Below, piece by piece: positions 24,594-33,337 of a DNA stretch of 64,000 nucleotides. The position numbers were made by a program, and so were the translations under genes. Source of the DNA: CAZJLP01 sp964546955 (lineage in GTDB: Bacteria; Verrucomicrobiota; Verrucomicrobiia; Opitutales; Opitutaceae); assembly GCA_964546955.1 (NCBI GenBank), contig CAZJLP010000014.1:1-64000 (forward strand), in the 5' to 3' direction. The notes beneath the pieces were generated by a model. That model was not told the origin of the DNA and searched no databases. It saw only the letters and a program-made list of their open reading frames with translations. Position 1 is the first letter of the stretch. Each line of letters starts with the position of its first letter.

Positions 24594-27500
24594 CTAGAAC
24601 GCCAGCGTGTTCGACAGAATGAACTGCCGCGGCGATTCGGACAGCCGTGCGTTGAGGTTGGCGGCGTTGGTGTTGCTCGGCAGGACCCACACCTTCGAGT
24701 TGTCGAAAACGTTGTTGATGTTGAGCTGCGTGGTGAAGGTGAAGCGATTGAGACGCTGGGGCAGCTTGAAGCGGTAGCTGAAGTTCAGGTCCACCACCGT
24801 CGAGGTCGGCAAGCGGTACAAACTCCGCTCGGCCTGCACGGTGTTGGTCGAACCGGCGGGAAATACGGTCGTATAGTAAGCACGGTTCTTAAAATACGTG
24901 CGCACTCCGGTAAAGACCCCAAAGCCGCGCAGAGGTCCCGCGCTGAAGGTGTAGTTACTTTGGAAGTTCAACGTGTACTCGTTAATGCCCGTGTTCTTGT
25001 CGCCTTCGCTGACGACCGTGACCTCGCCTCCCAGCGGGTTGCCGAAGTTGTATTGGATCAAAGAATACGGAAGGCCCGTGCGGCCCGTGGCGGCGGTCCC
25101 GTTGGTGGGATCGACCCGCATCAGTTCGCGTCTGAGGGCCCCGGACGTGATACGTCCCGAGTTCGCGTCGGGCGCCGCCCAGTAGGGGTTGCTGGGATTG
25201 TTGATCATGGCCAGCGTGAGCTGGGAGGTACGCGCCCCCGTGCCGCCCGTGGGATCGACCAGGATCGGGGTTCCGTTCGCGTAGGTCACCACGCCACTGC
25301 CGTTGACGTTGAATTCGTCGTTATAGAGCTGCGCGAATTTGACCGTATTGGTGATTTCTCCGTCGAGATGGACAGCGGCCAGACGCATGCGCCAGTTGCG
25401 CACTGGCCGCGCGGTCACGATCAGTTCGGTCGAGGACGACTTGCGGTCTAGATTGATCCACTGATCGCCCGAATTGAAACGTCCATTGATGCCATCCGGA
25501 TTTACGGCGTTGAAAAAATCGGCCCCCGCGTTCCGCGTTTCGTTTTCGACCGCCGTGCTGAAGTTGTGCGAGAGCTGCGCGGAGTACCGACCGTCGCGGC
25601 TGTTGACCTTCACCCCCAGCTCAGGAACGGGCGACTCGGCCTTCGGAACCTTGAGCGGATTGCCGTAGTAATCCTTCGTCGTGCCCGCGGCTTGAGCGGA
25701 CGTGCTGAAAGTGGCCCACACGCGCAGCCAGTCGCGCACCGCGTAGTTGGCACCGACTTGATAACCCCAATAGTTCCGCGGCGGCAGGAAGGTCACGCTG
25801 GTGGGACCGGCATTGAGGGTTTCGAACCGGTTAAGGCTGGCGCCCATGATTGTCGTCAGCTTTGCATCGGCCCACTCCGTGTAATTCGCGAGATTGAAAA
25901 GCCGAGCGTGAGTTTCACCGCCGCGGTTCCAGTTGCCCGCAAACTGATTGGGGTTGGCCGTCGTCGGATTGTTCGGCACGAGCCCGAAGGGATTCGTCGG
26001 ACTGACGCGGGACTGATCCTGGCGAATGCGGCGCTGCAGCACGTAGCGCTGCCCATCGACGACGATGCGCTCCGAACCCGGCTGAAAGACAGGGCTTTTC
26101 GGAATGCCATTGCCCACGGGAAAATAGATATTGGCGAGAGGGATGCGGCCGTAGTCGCTCGTGATCGTGGGGCTGATGATCGGATTCCAGTTTTCGTCGG
26201 CCTGATAATAAAGCCGGTCCATGCCGCTGCTGCCGAAGGCGGGGCCCTGATGGCTGTACTCGAACCCACCTGCGGTCTGCGCGCGGGCATTGATGCCGAA
26301 GAGGGTGAAACGCCCTTCGTGCAGCAGGTTTGTTCGGAACCCGCGCGTGCGATCGGACTGGATGTTGTCTCCCGGGGAAACGCGAACCGCCGTGGTGGAG
26401 AAGGGATTTCCACCCGTGTTCGCAGGGAGAAGGTTTTTGCCCACGGTGACGCGCAGGTCTTCTGTTTCGCTATAGATCCCGGTCATCTGCAGCGAGAAAT
26501 TGGCCGGCAAGGCCGATTCGACTGTGATGCCGCTGTAGTCGCCGTTGATTTTCTCCGACGACCACCACGATCCGAACGAACTGATGTGGAAGTAGTCGAC
26601 GGGACCGTTCCAAATGGACCCTTGGAGGTTCTCGAGCTGGCCCGTCAGTGCGAGATAACGGACGTCCTGTCCCCGCCGCGGATCGCCTACCGGAAGAAAA
26701 GCGTTGATGTCCGCGCTCGACGGATTGTACGCGACATTGGCCCAGTTGTTCTGCCGCTCGAAGAAAATGCGCGCGGTGGTTCGCGGAAGGATGCGGTACG
26801 CCATCTGCGCGTAGAAACCGTTGAACTCATTACCGAGCCGGAAACGCACATTGCGGCGATCCTCGCCGACAACCGCGACGCGCGCCGCAAAGTTGTTCAC
26901 CGCTAGATTGTAGTCGAGGAGACCCCGCTTGCTGCCGTACTGGTCAAAGCGCGTCTGGACGAATCCGCGGTTTTGTCCGAACTGGGCTCGCTTCGAGACC
27001 ATATTGATGACGCCGCCTCCACCGACCGCACCATAAAGCAGCGATTGCGGACCGGAGATCAGCTCGACGCGCTCGATGGAGAACGGGTCCGAATAACCCA
27101 GGGCCGAACGGAACGACGTGCGCATGCCGGACATGCCATCGCGTTTGGGAGGACCCGCTGCCAGTCCGCGAATACCGACCCCGCCGCCGCTGCCGTCGCG
27201 GTCGCCGGGCATATTATTGATTACGGCGCCGGCATTGTCGGGGCTCGCGCCCACCGTGCCCGTGTAGTTGGCAAGCATATCCTGGATGGACCCCGCCGCG
27301 ATATCGTCCATGAACGTCGCGGTGAAAACCTGCACTGTCGCAGGCATCTTATCGAGATCGACGCGGAACGCGGTAAGGGAGTTCGATTGCAGGGCACCAT
27401 AGCCCGTATCGGTCTCCGCTTTTACTTCAAACGGACTCAGGACGATCGTTTCGTCGCCGGAGGCGGGCGACCCCAGGCCCGTCGCCGCGGCCGGCGCCGT

Positions 27501-27830
27501 GGCGCGGTTGACCGCGAGCGCTCCCGTGCGTTCGTCCTGCGTCACGACGAGGCCCGTGCCATCCAGCATGCGATCCAGGGCCTGCCGCGATTCGAAGTCG
27601 CCTTCCACCGCTTTGGTCGTCAAGCCACGGACTTGTTCCACCGGGAACACGAGTTGCTCCCCGGACTGCGCGGAGAATTGGCGCAAGGTCAGGGCGGCAT
27701 CTCCGGCGGCCAGAGAGAACTTTTTAGGCTCGGCGCTGCAAAGCGAGGTCGAGATCAGGGAAAGAAGCGCAAGCAAAGGCATGCGCAAGCAAGTCGGCGC
27801 GGTGACGCGGCGCCAAAACGGTGTAGTCAT
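24594..27830 (-). CDS. TonB-dependent receptor with N-terminal STN signalling domain
   Basis: 1078 residues. A signal peptide ends near LCSAEP, then an STN domain (about 38-105: FSLAAGDAALTLRQFSAQSGEQLVFP), a TonB-box-like stretch (ETIVLSPFEVKAE), the plug domain (DIAAGSIQDMLANYTGTVG, VGIRG, SIERVELISGPQSLLYG) and a long beta-barrel ending in aromatic Phe. The STN domain and the upstream FecR and sigma genes (same strand, in order) show a transducing receptor that signals substrate binding to gene expression. The substrate is unknown: neither siderophore nor glycan genes lie nearby. Confidence 0.95.
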   Translation of the reverse strand: MTTPFWRRVTAPTCLRMPLLALLSLISTSLCSAEPKKFSLAAGDAALTLRQFSAQSGEQLVFPVEQVRGLTTKAVEGDFESRQALDRMLDGTGLVVTQDERTGALAVNRATAPAAATGLGSPASGDETIVLSPFEVKAETDTGYGALQSNSLTAFRVDLDKMPATVQVFTATFMDDIAAGSIQDMLANYTGTVGASPDNAGAVINNMPGDRDGSGGGVGIRGLAAGPPKRDGMSGMRTSFRSALGYSDPFSIERVELISGPQSLLYGAVGGGGVINMVSKRAQFGQNRGFVQTRFDQYGSKRGLLDYNLAVNNFAARVAVVGEDRRNVRFRLGNEFNGFYAQMAYRILPRTTARIFFERQNNWANVAYNPSSADINAFLPVGDPRRGQDVRYLALTGQLENLQGSIWNGPVDYFHISSFGSWWSSEKINGDYSGITVESALPANFSLQMTGIYSETEDLRVTVGKNLLPANTGGNPFSTTAVRVSPGDNIQSDRTRGFRTNLLHEGRFTLFGINARAQTAGGFEYSHQGPAFGSSGMDRLYYQADENWNPIISPTITSDYGRIPLANIYFPVGNGIPKSPVFQPGSERIVVDGQRYVLQRRIRQDQSRVSPTNPFGLVPNNPTTANPNQFAGNWNRGGETHARLFNLANYTEWADAKLTTIMGASLNRFETLNAGPTSVTFLPPRNYWGYQVGANYAVRDWLRVWATFSTSAQAAGTTKDYYGNPLKVPKAESPVPELGVKVNSRDGRYSAQLSHNFSTAVENETRNAGADFFNAVNPDGINGRFNSGDQWINLDRKSSSTELIVTARPVRNWRMRLAAVHLDGEITNTVKFAQLYNDEFNVNGSGVVTYANGTPILVDPTGGTGARTSQLTLAMINNPSNPYWAAPDANSGRITSGALRRELMRVDPTNGTAATGRTGLPYSLIQYNFGNPLGGEVTVVSEGDKNTGINEYTLNFQSNYTFSAGPLRGFGVFTGVRTYFKNRAYYTTVFPAGSTNTVQAERSLYRLPTSTVVDLNFSYRFKLPQRLNRFTFTTQLNINNVFDNSKVWVLPSNTNAANLNARLSESPRQFILSNTLAF

Positions 27831-27967
27831 GATAACTGGGGTTACAGGGTTGGTGCTCTCTACAGCCCAAGACGGGCGAACTGGCTTTTTCCGTTAAGGA
27901 AAAATTGCGCGGTTCCCCAAAAAGCGCGCCGGGCTCCTTCGCCGGCCTCAAATTCCCCGCCGGTCGT

Positions 27968-28993
27968 TCAGCGCCGTCTCAGGGTAATGGTGCCGTCCGC
28001 GTGACGGTAAGCCGCGACCCCAAAACTGGACTCGAGGAGACGAACGAACGCCTCGACGTTATCGGCCCGGAACGTTCCGCCAATCAGAATGGCAGCCGCC
28101 GAGGTGTCCTGAATGGAAAGGCGAAGCCCGACAGGACTGTGCCGGTTGAACTCCTCCACGACATCCCGCAGCGGCATGTCGCGGAATTCCAGCCGCAAGC
28201 CCTGCCAGGAAAGCGCTTTCTCGATCTCCATTGCGGAGGGACGGGATATCGCCACCGACGCGGGCACCTTAGGATCGATCCGCAGCCGATCCCCGGCGGA
28301 AAGCAGCGGGCCCGGGATGCGCGAGTGCTCCCCGGCAGCGCGGGGAAGATCGGAGTGAACCTCCACCTTGCCTTCGGTGACCAGCACCTCCACTTGCCGA
28401 TCCGCGTGCTGCACACTAAACGCTGTCCCGACCGCCCGGACGCTCGTTCGTCCCGCTTCCACGATGAAAGGCCGGTCGCGATTCTTCGCGACGGCGAAAT
28501 GCGCCTCGCCGGATTTCAGGACAATCCGCCTCTCTCGCTCGCTGAACTGCTCGAAGAAAACAGTTCCCGGACGCCATTCGACCACACTGCCGTCGGATAG
28601 CGTTCGACGTTGTGGTTCGTGTCGAACCACCGCGACGTTCTGCGCGGGCTCGCCGCGGTTGTGATCGCGTCGGGCTGGTTGCAAGTACACGAATCCCAAC
28701 AAAATCGCAGCGGCGACTCCGATCGCGGCCCAAAGTGAATGCGGTCCTCGGGAACGATTCTGCCGCAGTCGTAGCAAGTCCGCATTGGTGCTGCCGCTGT
28801 GAGTGGGGCGCCAGTCCTGCAGGCGATCGAGCCGGGTCCAGGCCGCTTCGCTTTTCCGCCAAGCTGCCGCATGACGCGGGTCGGACCGAAGCCACTCGAG
28901 AAATTCGTCCTGTTCCGCTGCGGTAAAGCCGCGGTCGCGCCGCGCGATCCAAGTCGCAGCCATCGAGTCAGGATTGGATGAGTCCTCGCGCAT
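27968..28993 (-). CDS. FecR-like anti-sigma regulator
   Basis: 341 residues: cytoplasmic N-terminus with the FecR DUF4880-like pattern (ATWIARRDRGFTAAEQDEFLEWL...HAAAWRKSEAAW), one helix (about residues 88-105), the periplasmic FecR domain (RRTLSDGSVVEWRPGTVFF ... VRAVGTAFSVQ), and an STN/DUF4974-like C-terminus (FRDMPLRDVVEEFNRHSP). It holds the sigma factor inactive until the receptor's STN domain signals. It lies 6 nt after the sigma stop and 137 bp before the receptor; an imperfect hairpin and T stretch near 27890-27930 may reduce read-through. Confidence 0.93.
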   Translation of the reverse strand: MREDSSNPDSMAATWIARRDRGFTAAEQDEFLEWLRSDPRHAAAWRKSEAAWTRLDRLQDWRPTHSGSTNADLLRLRQNRSRGPHSLWAAIGVAAAILLGFVYLQPARRDHNRGEPAQNVAVVRHEPQRRTLSDGSVVEWRPGTVFFEQFSERERRIVLKSGEAHFAVAKNRDRPFIVEAGRTSVRAVGTAFSVQHADRQVEVLVTEGKVEVHSDLPRAAGEHSRIPGPLLSAGDRLRIDPKVPASVAISRPSAMEIEKALSWQGLRLEFRDMPLRDVVEEFNRHSPVGLRLSIQDTSAAAILIGGTFRADNVEAFVRLLESSFGVAAYRHADGTITLRRR

Positions 28994-28999
28994 GGACGG

Positions 29000-29581
29000 T
29001 CAGGGCAGGCCGAGACGCGCGAAGTACTCCGCGCACCGCCGCACGCCGTTGGCGACCTGCGCCTCGACGGTGTTTTCCGAAATCCCGAGCTGCGCGGCGA
29101 TTTCCTTCTGCGACAAGCCGTAGATCTTCCGCAAGGTGAGAACCTGGCGACAGCGGTCGGGCAGAGATTGGATGGCCTGAGTCAAAAATTCGAGTTCCTG
29201 ATGATGGGCAGCGGCGTCCGCCGCCGACTCTCCTTGATCATAGACGAACGAATCGTCGAATTCCGTGAGCGGCTCGGTGGTAATGATGTTGCGGCGCCTC
29301 AACTGATCCAGCGCAAGATTGCGAGCAGTGGTAAAGAGGAAGGCCTTGGGGGAGGCAATCGGCGTGGATTGTCGGACTGCGACAAGCCGTGCAAGCGCTT
29401 CCTGGACCACGTTGTCGATATCGTCCACGTGGGAGAACTGAGAGTGCAGCCACGAACGCAGAAGGGGGGCGTGGGGCAGCGCTTCACGCGCGAACCAGTC
29501 GCCTAGATCAAACGGAGGGGAACTCAAGTGGGGGGATGCGGACAGGTCTGCGAGTGCGCCCGCGAGAACGAGACCTGACAT
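29000..29581 (-). CDS. FecI-like ECF sigma factor
   Basis: 193 residues from ATG 29581. Region 2 (VDDIDNVVQEALARLVAVRQ, KAFLFTTARNLALDQLRRR) and region 4 (QSLPDRCRQVLTLRKIYGLSQKEIAAQLGISENTVEAQVANGVRR) are clear and of the FecI group. It heads the FecI-FecR-receptor operon and should direct transcription of it in response to the receptor's ligand. The open frame extends to 29665 but the added residues are low-complexity Arg-rich, so the later ATG is preferred. Confidence 0.93.
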   Translation of the reverse strand: MSGLVLAGALADLSASPHLSSPPFDLGDWFAREALPHAPLLRSWLHSQFSHVDDIDNVVQEALARLVAVRQSTPIASPKAFLFTTARNLALDQLRRRNIITTEPLTEFDDSFVYDQGESAADAAAHHQELEFLTQAIQSLPDRCRQVLTLRKIYGLSQKEIAAQLGISENTVEAQVANGVRRCAEYFARLGLP

Positions 29582-29768
29582 TCGCGCGCGGCCGGGGGGG
29601 AATCGGAGAAAGACGCAAGATCTGCGCTTTGGCAAACCCGTTTGGCAAACGGCTTGCCCCCTCATCCCATGAAAAGAGGCCGTGCTGCATCCCGGAGGCT
29701 ACGGTGGCACCCCTGACGCGATTTGATGAAACATCGCCGCCTGCCGTGTTTCACATGACTGCCACGCC

Positions 29769-30191
29769 ATGCGCCGGGTCCCCCTTGCTGTCGCCATTAT
29801 CATGCTGCCTGCCGTCGGAGCGGCGGAGGTTCGTTTGTCTCAAAAGCAGGAGCTCCTGCGCCGACTCAAAGAGGAATACGTCTACGACCCCGCTCTCTCG
29901 AAACCGCTCGGAGTAACCTCCATAACCTCCGATGTCGTCCTGTTGGACCGGCTTGTCGTTGAAGAGAAACGTGTGCCCAGCGGCCTTCTTCAGCACCTGG
30001 AAAAGCGACGTCAGGAACTCCGCGACGAGAAATTTTCTTTCACAAAAGGAGGAACGCTCATCAAGACGAACATTGTCACAATAGGTACCTGGGGCGCAGC
30101 GAACGGCATCAATTTTATCCAGATGGGAGGCCTCAGGCCGCCCGATGAGCGCTCGGTCATCGGCTTCGGCTACCGACAGGGTCGTCGGTAG
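29769..30191 (+). CDS. Exported protein of unknown function
   Basis: 140 residues with a likely signal peptide (MRRVPLAVAIIMLPAVGAAE) and a Lys/Glu-rich helical mature part (SQKQELLRRLKEEYVYD ... LQHLEKRRQELRDEKFSF), ending in a Gly-rich segment. No family was recognised. It is followed after 97 bp by a lipoprotein gene on the same strand and may share its promoter. Confidence rests on the clear signal peptide and codon pattern. Confidence 0.65.
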   Translation: MRRVPLAVAIIMLPAVGAAEVRLSQKQELLRRLKEEYVYDPALSKPLGVTSITSDVVLLDRLVVEEKRVPSGLLQHLEKRRQELRDEKFSFTKGGTLIKTNIVTIGTWGAANGINFIQMGGLRPPDERSVIGFGYRQGRR

Positions 30192-30288
30192 CTCAATGTT
30201 TAGCTGCGGCCTGCCAACCGTCGCGCGGCTGAGGAGCCCGTAACCTTTCACCAGCACTCCGTGTACACGGCTTAATGCGTTTTCCGTC

Positions 30289-31152
30289 ATGAAATCGGCC
30301 CCCTCCTCCATTCGACACCGGCTATTGCCGGCGGGAGCTGCTCTTGCGCTCGCCGTTCTTCCGGGCTGCGCCGTTGTTCGCACTCAACGCACGACGAACG
30401 TCACGCTGCCTCCACTCCAGGCTGGCCAAGCCGTGACCACGTCTGAGCTGCGCTCCGCCCAGGCCGCGGACGACCTCAAAGCGGCCCTGACGGCGCTCGA
30501 TAAACCGCGGGGTTGTTGGGCCTGCACCCTTACGCTTTCGATCAAACGCACCGGCAAACCGGATGTTTGTTATGTGGCACGCTACGATCCAGGGAAGTCG
30601 GAAAAGGAGCTTTGGACCCTCCTGTCTTTCAACGATCGTGTCCCTTCGGATGAAGAAATCGCGCGCTTCAAGCGATCGACTTCGCGCCGGAAACGGGCGG
30701 CAAACCTCTGGACACGCGCGCGCGACCAGCTGGAACGAAGCAAGGAACGTTCTCAGATCGAAGTAAAGCTGACCGACACGTCTGCCTTCTATGAGCTCGA
30801 TCCCAGCTCAAAGAGCAAATCCGGCCAGACTAGCTGCCACGTCGACCGCGCCTCGGGCAACGTCGTGAGCGTGCGCCGGGTCAGTTCGCAAGCGATCTCG
30901 CATTGGTCGACAATGGGCCGAATCCACCTGAATTACAGCGACGAAAAGATCGATTTCGCGATCCAGGATCCAACCCTGCCGCCGTTTCTCTCCCGGCGAG
31001 CCAAACGCTTTCGCATGAATTTTAATGGCCACGACAGCGGCGACGTCGCAATCGATGAAAGCTATACCGACTACAAGAAAGTCACCTGCTACGACGACCG
31101 CTTCCAGGTGATCGTACACGAACTGGACACGATACAACTGGGAACGCCGTGA
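30289..31152 (+). CDS. Predicted lipoprotein of unknown function
   Basis: 287 residues. The signal sequence ends in a lipobox LPGC with Cys27, so the mature protein should be lipid-anchored. The rest is hydrophilic with a basic, charged central stretch (RFKRSTSRRKRAANLWTRARDQLERSKERSQIE) and beta-rich segments after it. No known domain was recognised. It ends 56 bp before an inverted-repeat-ended element. Confidence 0.75.
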   Translation: MKSAPSSIRHRLLPAGAALALAVLPGCAVVRTQRTTNVTLPPLQAGQAVTTSELRSAQAADDLKAALTALDKPRGCWACTLTLSIKRTGKPDVCYVARYDPGKSEKELWTLLSFNDRVPSDEEIARFKRSTSRRKRAANLWTRARDQLERSKERSQIEVKLTDTSAFYELDPSSKSKSGQTSCHVDRASGNVVSVRRVSSQAISHWSTMGRIHLNYSDEKIDFAIQDPTLPPFLSRRAKRFRMNFNGHDSGDVAIDESYTDYKKVTCYDDRFQVIVHELDTIQLGTP

Positions 31153-31207
31153 GCTCAGCTTCGAGTCCTTGCTGATTGAGCCGCTGAAAACTCTAAGGAG
31201 CGGAAAA

Positions 31208-31345
31208 GGTAGGGCGAGGCTTCTGGACTCGCTCGTGTGCGGCAAACGTAGCACGCATTCATTTGCGCGGCGCTGGAGGGCGTCAAAACAGATGTTCTTG
31301 GCGATGTCTCTCTCTTCGACGGGCGCTCCAGAGGCTCGCCCTACC
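31208..31345. repeat. Inverted-repeat-ended dispersed element, copy 3
   Basis: 138 bp with ends GGTAGGGCGAGGCTTCTGGA and (complement) GGTAGGGCGAGCCTCTGGAG. The interior matches copy 1 (4409-4545) in reverse orientation along most of its length. Confidence 0.75.
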
Positions 31346-31363
31346 TTGGGATCCGCTTTTCAG

Positions 31364-31391
31364 CATCTCCTTATTGCTGATTGTTCACTAG
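31364..31391. repeat. Short heptad repeat tract
   Basis: The minus strand shows two to three 7-mers of the GCAATAA type next to the inverted-repeat element. Confidence 0.45.
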
Positions 31392-31492
31392 CGAGCGTCC
31401 AGCGAGTCGACGACTCCGAAGCGAGCGTGACCCGTTCCGCTCGCGCTGGAACGAACGGGTCGATTGAAGCATACGGCCGCTAACGCACCCGA

Positions 31493-31745
31493 TCAAAAGA
31501 TAAAGATCTCGGTGTAAAGATTGGCCGAATATCCGCTCGACGAGGCGGAGCCGTAGATGTCGAGGATACCATTGCCGAGGTCGATGACCTGTCCGTTCAC
31601 GTTTTGCCCATACCAATGACCGTTGACCTGGTGAACATCATAAATCCAGACTGCCGAGTATGACTGAGCCCAGTCGTTGGCCGAATCCGCGTGCCCCTCG
31701 CTACCGGCGGCGAAGCCATTTCCCGCCCCCCCTGAACAGGATTAA
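31493..31745 (-). pseudogene. C-terminal remnant of a secreted or structural protein
   Basis: The minus strand has about 80 sense codons ending at TGA 31493-31495. The translation has protein-like composition: GHADSANDWAQSYSAVWIYD, then QVNGHWYGQNVNGQVIDLGN and finally ANLYTEIFIF. There is no start codon near the beginning, and an in-frame TAA lies just upstream at about 31743-31745. It looks like the preserved end of a larger gene whose 5' part is lost. The parent family was not recognised. Confidence 0.5.
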
Positions 31746-31803
31746 TCACGCAGGACATACCCCGTACATGTAATATCCAGTCCCCGGCTAATCGACTAAT
31801 GTC

Positions 31804-31879
31804 AGGCGACACGAGGATGAACGCCACAATGGTGTCGCCTCCAACCCAAACCCCCTACGCAGGCAGGTCAGGCCTGCGT
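31804..31879 (+). promoter_or_regulatory. Leader with two hairpins before the lyase gene
   Basis: AGGCGACAC/GTGTCGCCT can pair (31804-31840, 18-nt loop), and ACGCAGGC/GCCTGCGT form a second stem (31857-31879) ending 15 bases before the ATG at 31895. Such stems could affect translation or mRNA stability; no known riboswitch was recognised. Confidence 0.45.
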
Positions 31880-31894
31880 TTCTCAGCATCGATC

Positions 31895-32614
31895 ATGAAA
31901 TACCTCCTTACGTCCGCGCTCCTGTCCGTCTTCATTGCTGCTGCGGCCCAAGCCAGCGTCATTTGGACCTGCGGAAGCACGACCTCGACGTTCAAAAGCG
32001 TTGAGTTTCAAGACAACGACAACAACTACCACTCCACCAACGGCTCGACGGTCACACGCGTAACCGACGCGACGTTTGGCGGCGTCTGGAAATTCCACAA
32101 AGACGATCTCGACCGCCGCTCGGAAGCCAAAGGCGCGGCCGGCGTGATCATCAACGGCGGCAGCACCTACTATATCGGCTGGCGCTTCAAGCTTTCGAGC
32201 CTAACCAACAACAACTCCATCTTTCAGTGGAAATCCTACGGTTCGCCAATGGTGCAGAACTATCCTATCGTGATCAAAATGATCAACGGGCAGCTCAACC
32301 TGGAGCACTACTCCCAAGGTCAGGTGCGGCGCACCCTGTGGGCGGCGAACGTTTCCGCCAATCGCTGGTACAGCCTCGTGCTCAAGGTCACGGTGTCCGA
32401 CTCCGCCACCGGCGGGAACATCCAATTTTGGTTCGGCGACGACACAACGCCCGAGACTCTGAAGACCGGCGGCACGAGCTTCACCTGCAAGACCTTCGAT
32501 GGAAGCTCGATCGAGCCGAAGTGGGGCTACTACGGCGAAACCAACACGAACGAAGACGTTTACATCGGCCAGCTGAAGATCGGCACGACGTACAACGACG
32601 TCCGTCCGTGGTAG
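31895..32614 (+). CDS. Secreted polysaccharide lyase-like protein (PF14099 / PL20 type)
   Basis: 239 residues: signal peptide (MKYLLTSALLSVFIAAAAQA), then a single jelly-roll domain. The sequence DRRSEAKGAAG with STYYIGWRFKLSS and NNSIFQWKSYG resembles the heparin-lyase-I / glucuronan-lyase-like Pfam family PF14099, and WGYYGETNTNEDVYIGQLKIGTTY closes the fold. It would act outside the cytoplasm on an acidic glycan, but activity cannot be confirmed from sequence. ATG 31895 is chosen because the signal peptide begins there. Terminated by the hairpin at 32658. Confidence 0.75.
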   Translation: MKYLLTSALLSVFIAAAAQASVIWTCGSTTSTFKSVEFQDNDNNYHSTNGSTVTRVTDATFGGVWKFHKDDLDRRSEAKGAAGVIINGGSTYYIGWRFKLSSLTNNNSIFQWKSYGSPMVQNYPIVIKMINGQLNLEHYSQGQVRRTLWAANVSANRWYSLVLKVTVSDSATGGNIQFWFGDDTTPETLKTGGTSFTCKTFDGSSIEPKWGYYGETNTNEDVYIGQLKIGTTYNDVRPW

Positions 32615-32657
32615 GCTGGCGCGGGCATTGCTCCCGCACCCTCGCATTGCCGCCCTG

Positions 32658-32685
32658 AGCCCGTCGCCCAGTGCGACGGGCTTAC
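32658..32685. terminator. Hairpin terminator between convergent genes
   Basis: A perfect 10-bp stem AGCCCGTCGC/GCGACGGGCT with a 5-nt loop, followed by TACTTTG. The T tract is weak. Confidence 0.65.
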
Positions 32686-32716
32686 TTTGTCACGGCAACT
32701 TCAGGACCGCCGGGAA

Positions 32717-33334
32717 TTAAGCCCGACGGGAGCGGCGGAACAGAGCCAGCACGGCCACAGCAAGCCCGGCGACGAGACCGTAGGTAGAAGGCTCGGGCAC
32801 TGCTGCGACCGGGGAGGTGAGTGCCACGTTGTCGAAGGTGAAACCAAACGCAGGATTGTCGGCCTCCTGCACCACAAAGCCCCAGGCCGTGATCCGGGCC
32901 GCGTCGAGCCCGGCAAGGGAGAGAGGCATCGCCCTCTCCATCGCCGAAGGACCGGTACCAAAGCTGGCGAGGGAGAATGGGGTAAGTGCGGAGGAGAGAT
33001 TTTCGTCCTCCACATAAAACCACAGCGAAGGCGTGGCATTCGCTGCCGCCGCAAAACCCCGGAGGACCACGGAAGCATAACCAGTCCAATCGGCGGGCGC
33101 TGACAGGAACTCGATGAAGCCATTGCCAATAGCGCCCCCGGGAGCGCCAGCGCCGAAGTCGCCAACGGTAAAGGTCGCGGCACCCGATTGTGCGGCGAGC
33201 GCTGACCAACTCGTCGAGTCCGCAGGAAAGGGCTGCGAATAAACGGCGGGCGTGAAGGAGGAGAAGTCGCTGAGCAGGAGTTGGCCGTGCGCGACCGAAG
33301 TCGCGACCAGCAGGAGGATGAAGAGGCGTTTCAT
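32717..33334 (-). CDS. PEP-CTERM protein, partner of the metallophosphoesterase
   Basis: 205 residues: signal peptide (cleavage near AHGQ), a beta-sandwich-like body beginning QLLLSDFSSF, and the sorting tail VPEPSTYGL + hydrophobic helix + RRSRRA. PEP-CTERM tails are processed by exosortase/archaeosortase-type enzymes; no such gene is in the window. It starts 3 nt after the stop of the giant metallophosphoesterase gene, so the two are coupled. The body is paralogous to the protein at 61231-61851 (shared QL-L--F-SF start, APxDxTGY and a closing FAVDRLAV/FTFDNVAL strand). Confidence 0.88.
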   Translation of the reverse strand: MKRLFILLLVATSVAHGQLLLSDFSSFTPAVYSQPFPADSTSWSALAAQSGAATFTVGDFGAGAPGGAIGNGFIEFLSAPADWTGYASVVLRGFAAAANATPSLWFYVEDENLSSALTPFSLASFGTGPSAMERAMPLSLAGLDAARITAWGFVVQEADNPAFGFTFDNVALTSPVAAVPEPSTYGLVAGLAVAVLALFRRSRRA

Positions 33335-33337
33335 GGG

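Noticed and set aside
25566..26906. A 446-codon plus-strand frame over the TonB receptor gene
   Set aside because: Shadow frame; the minus strand has a complete receptor with plug and barrel motifs.
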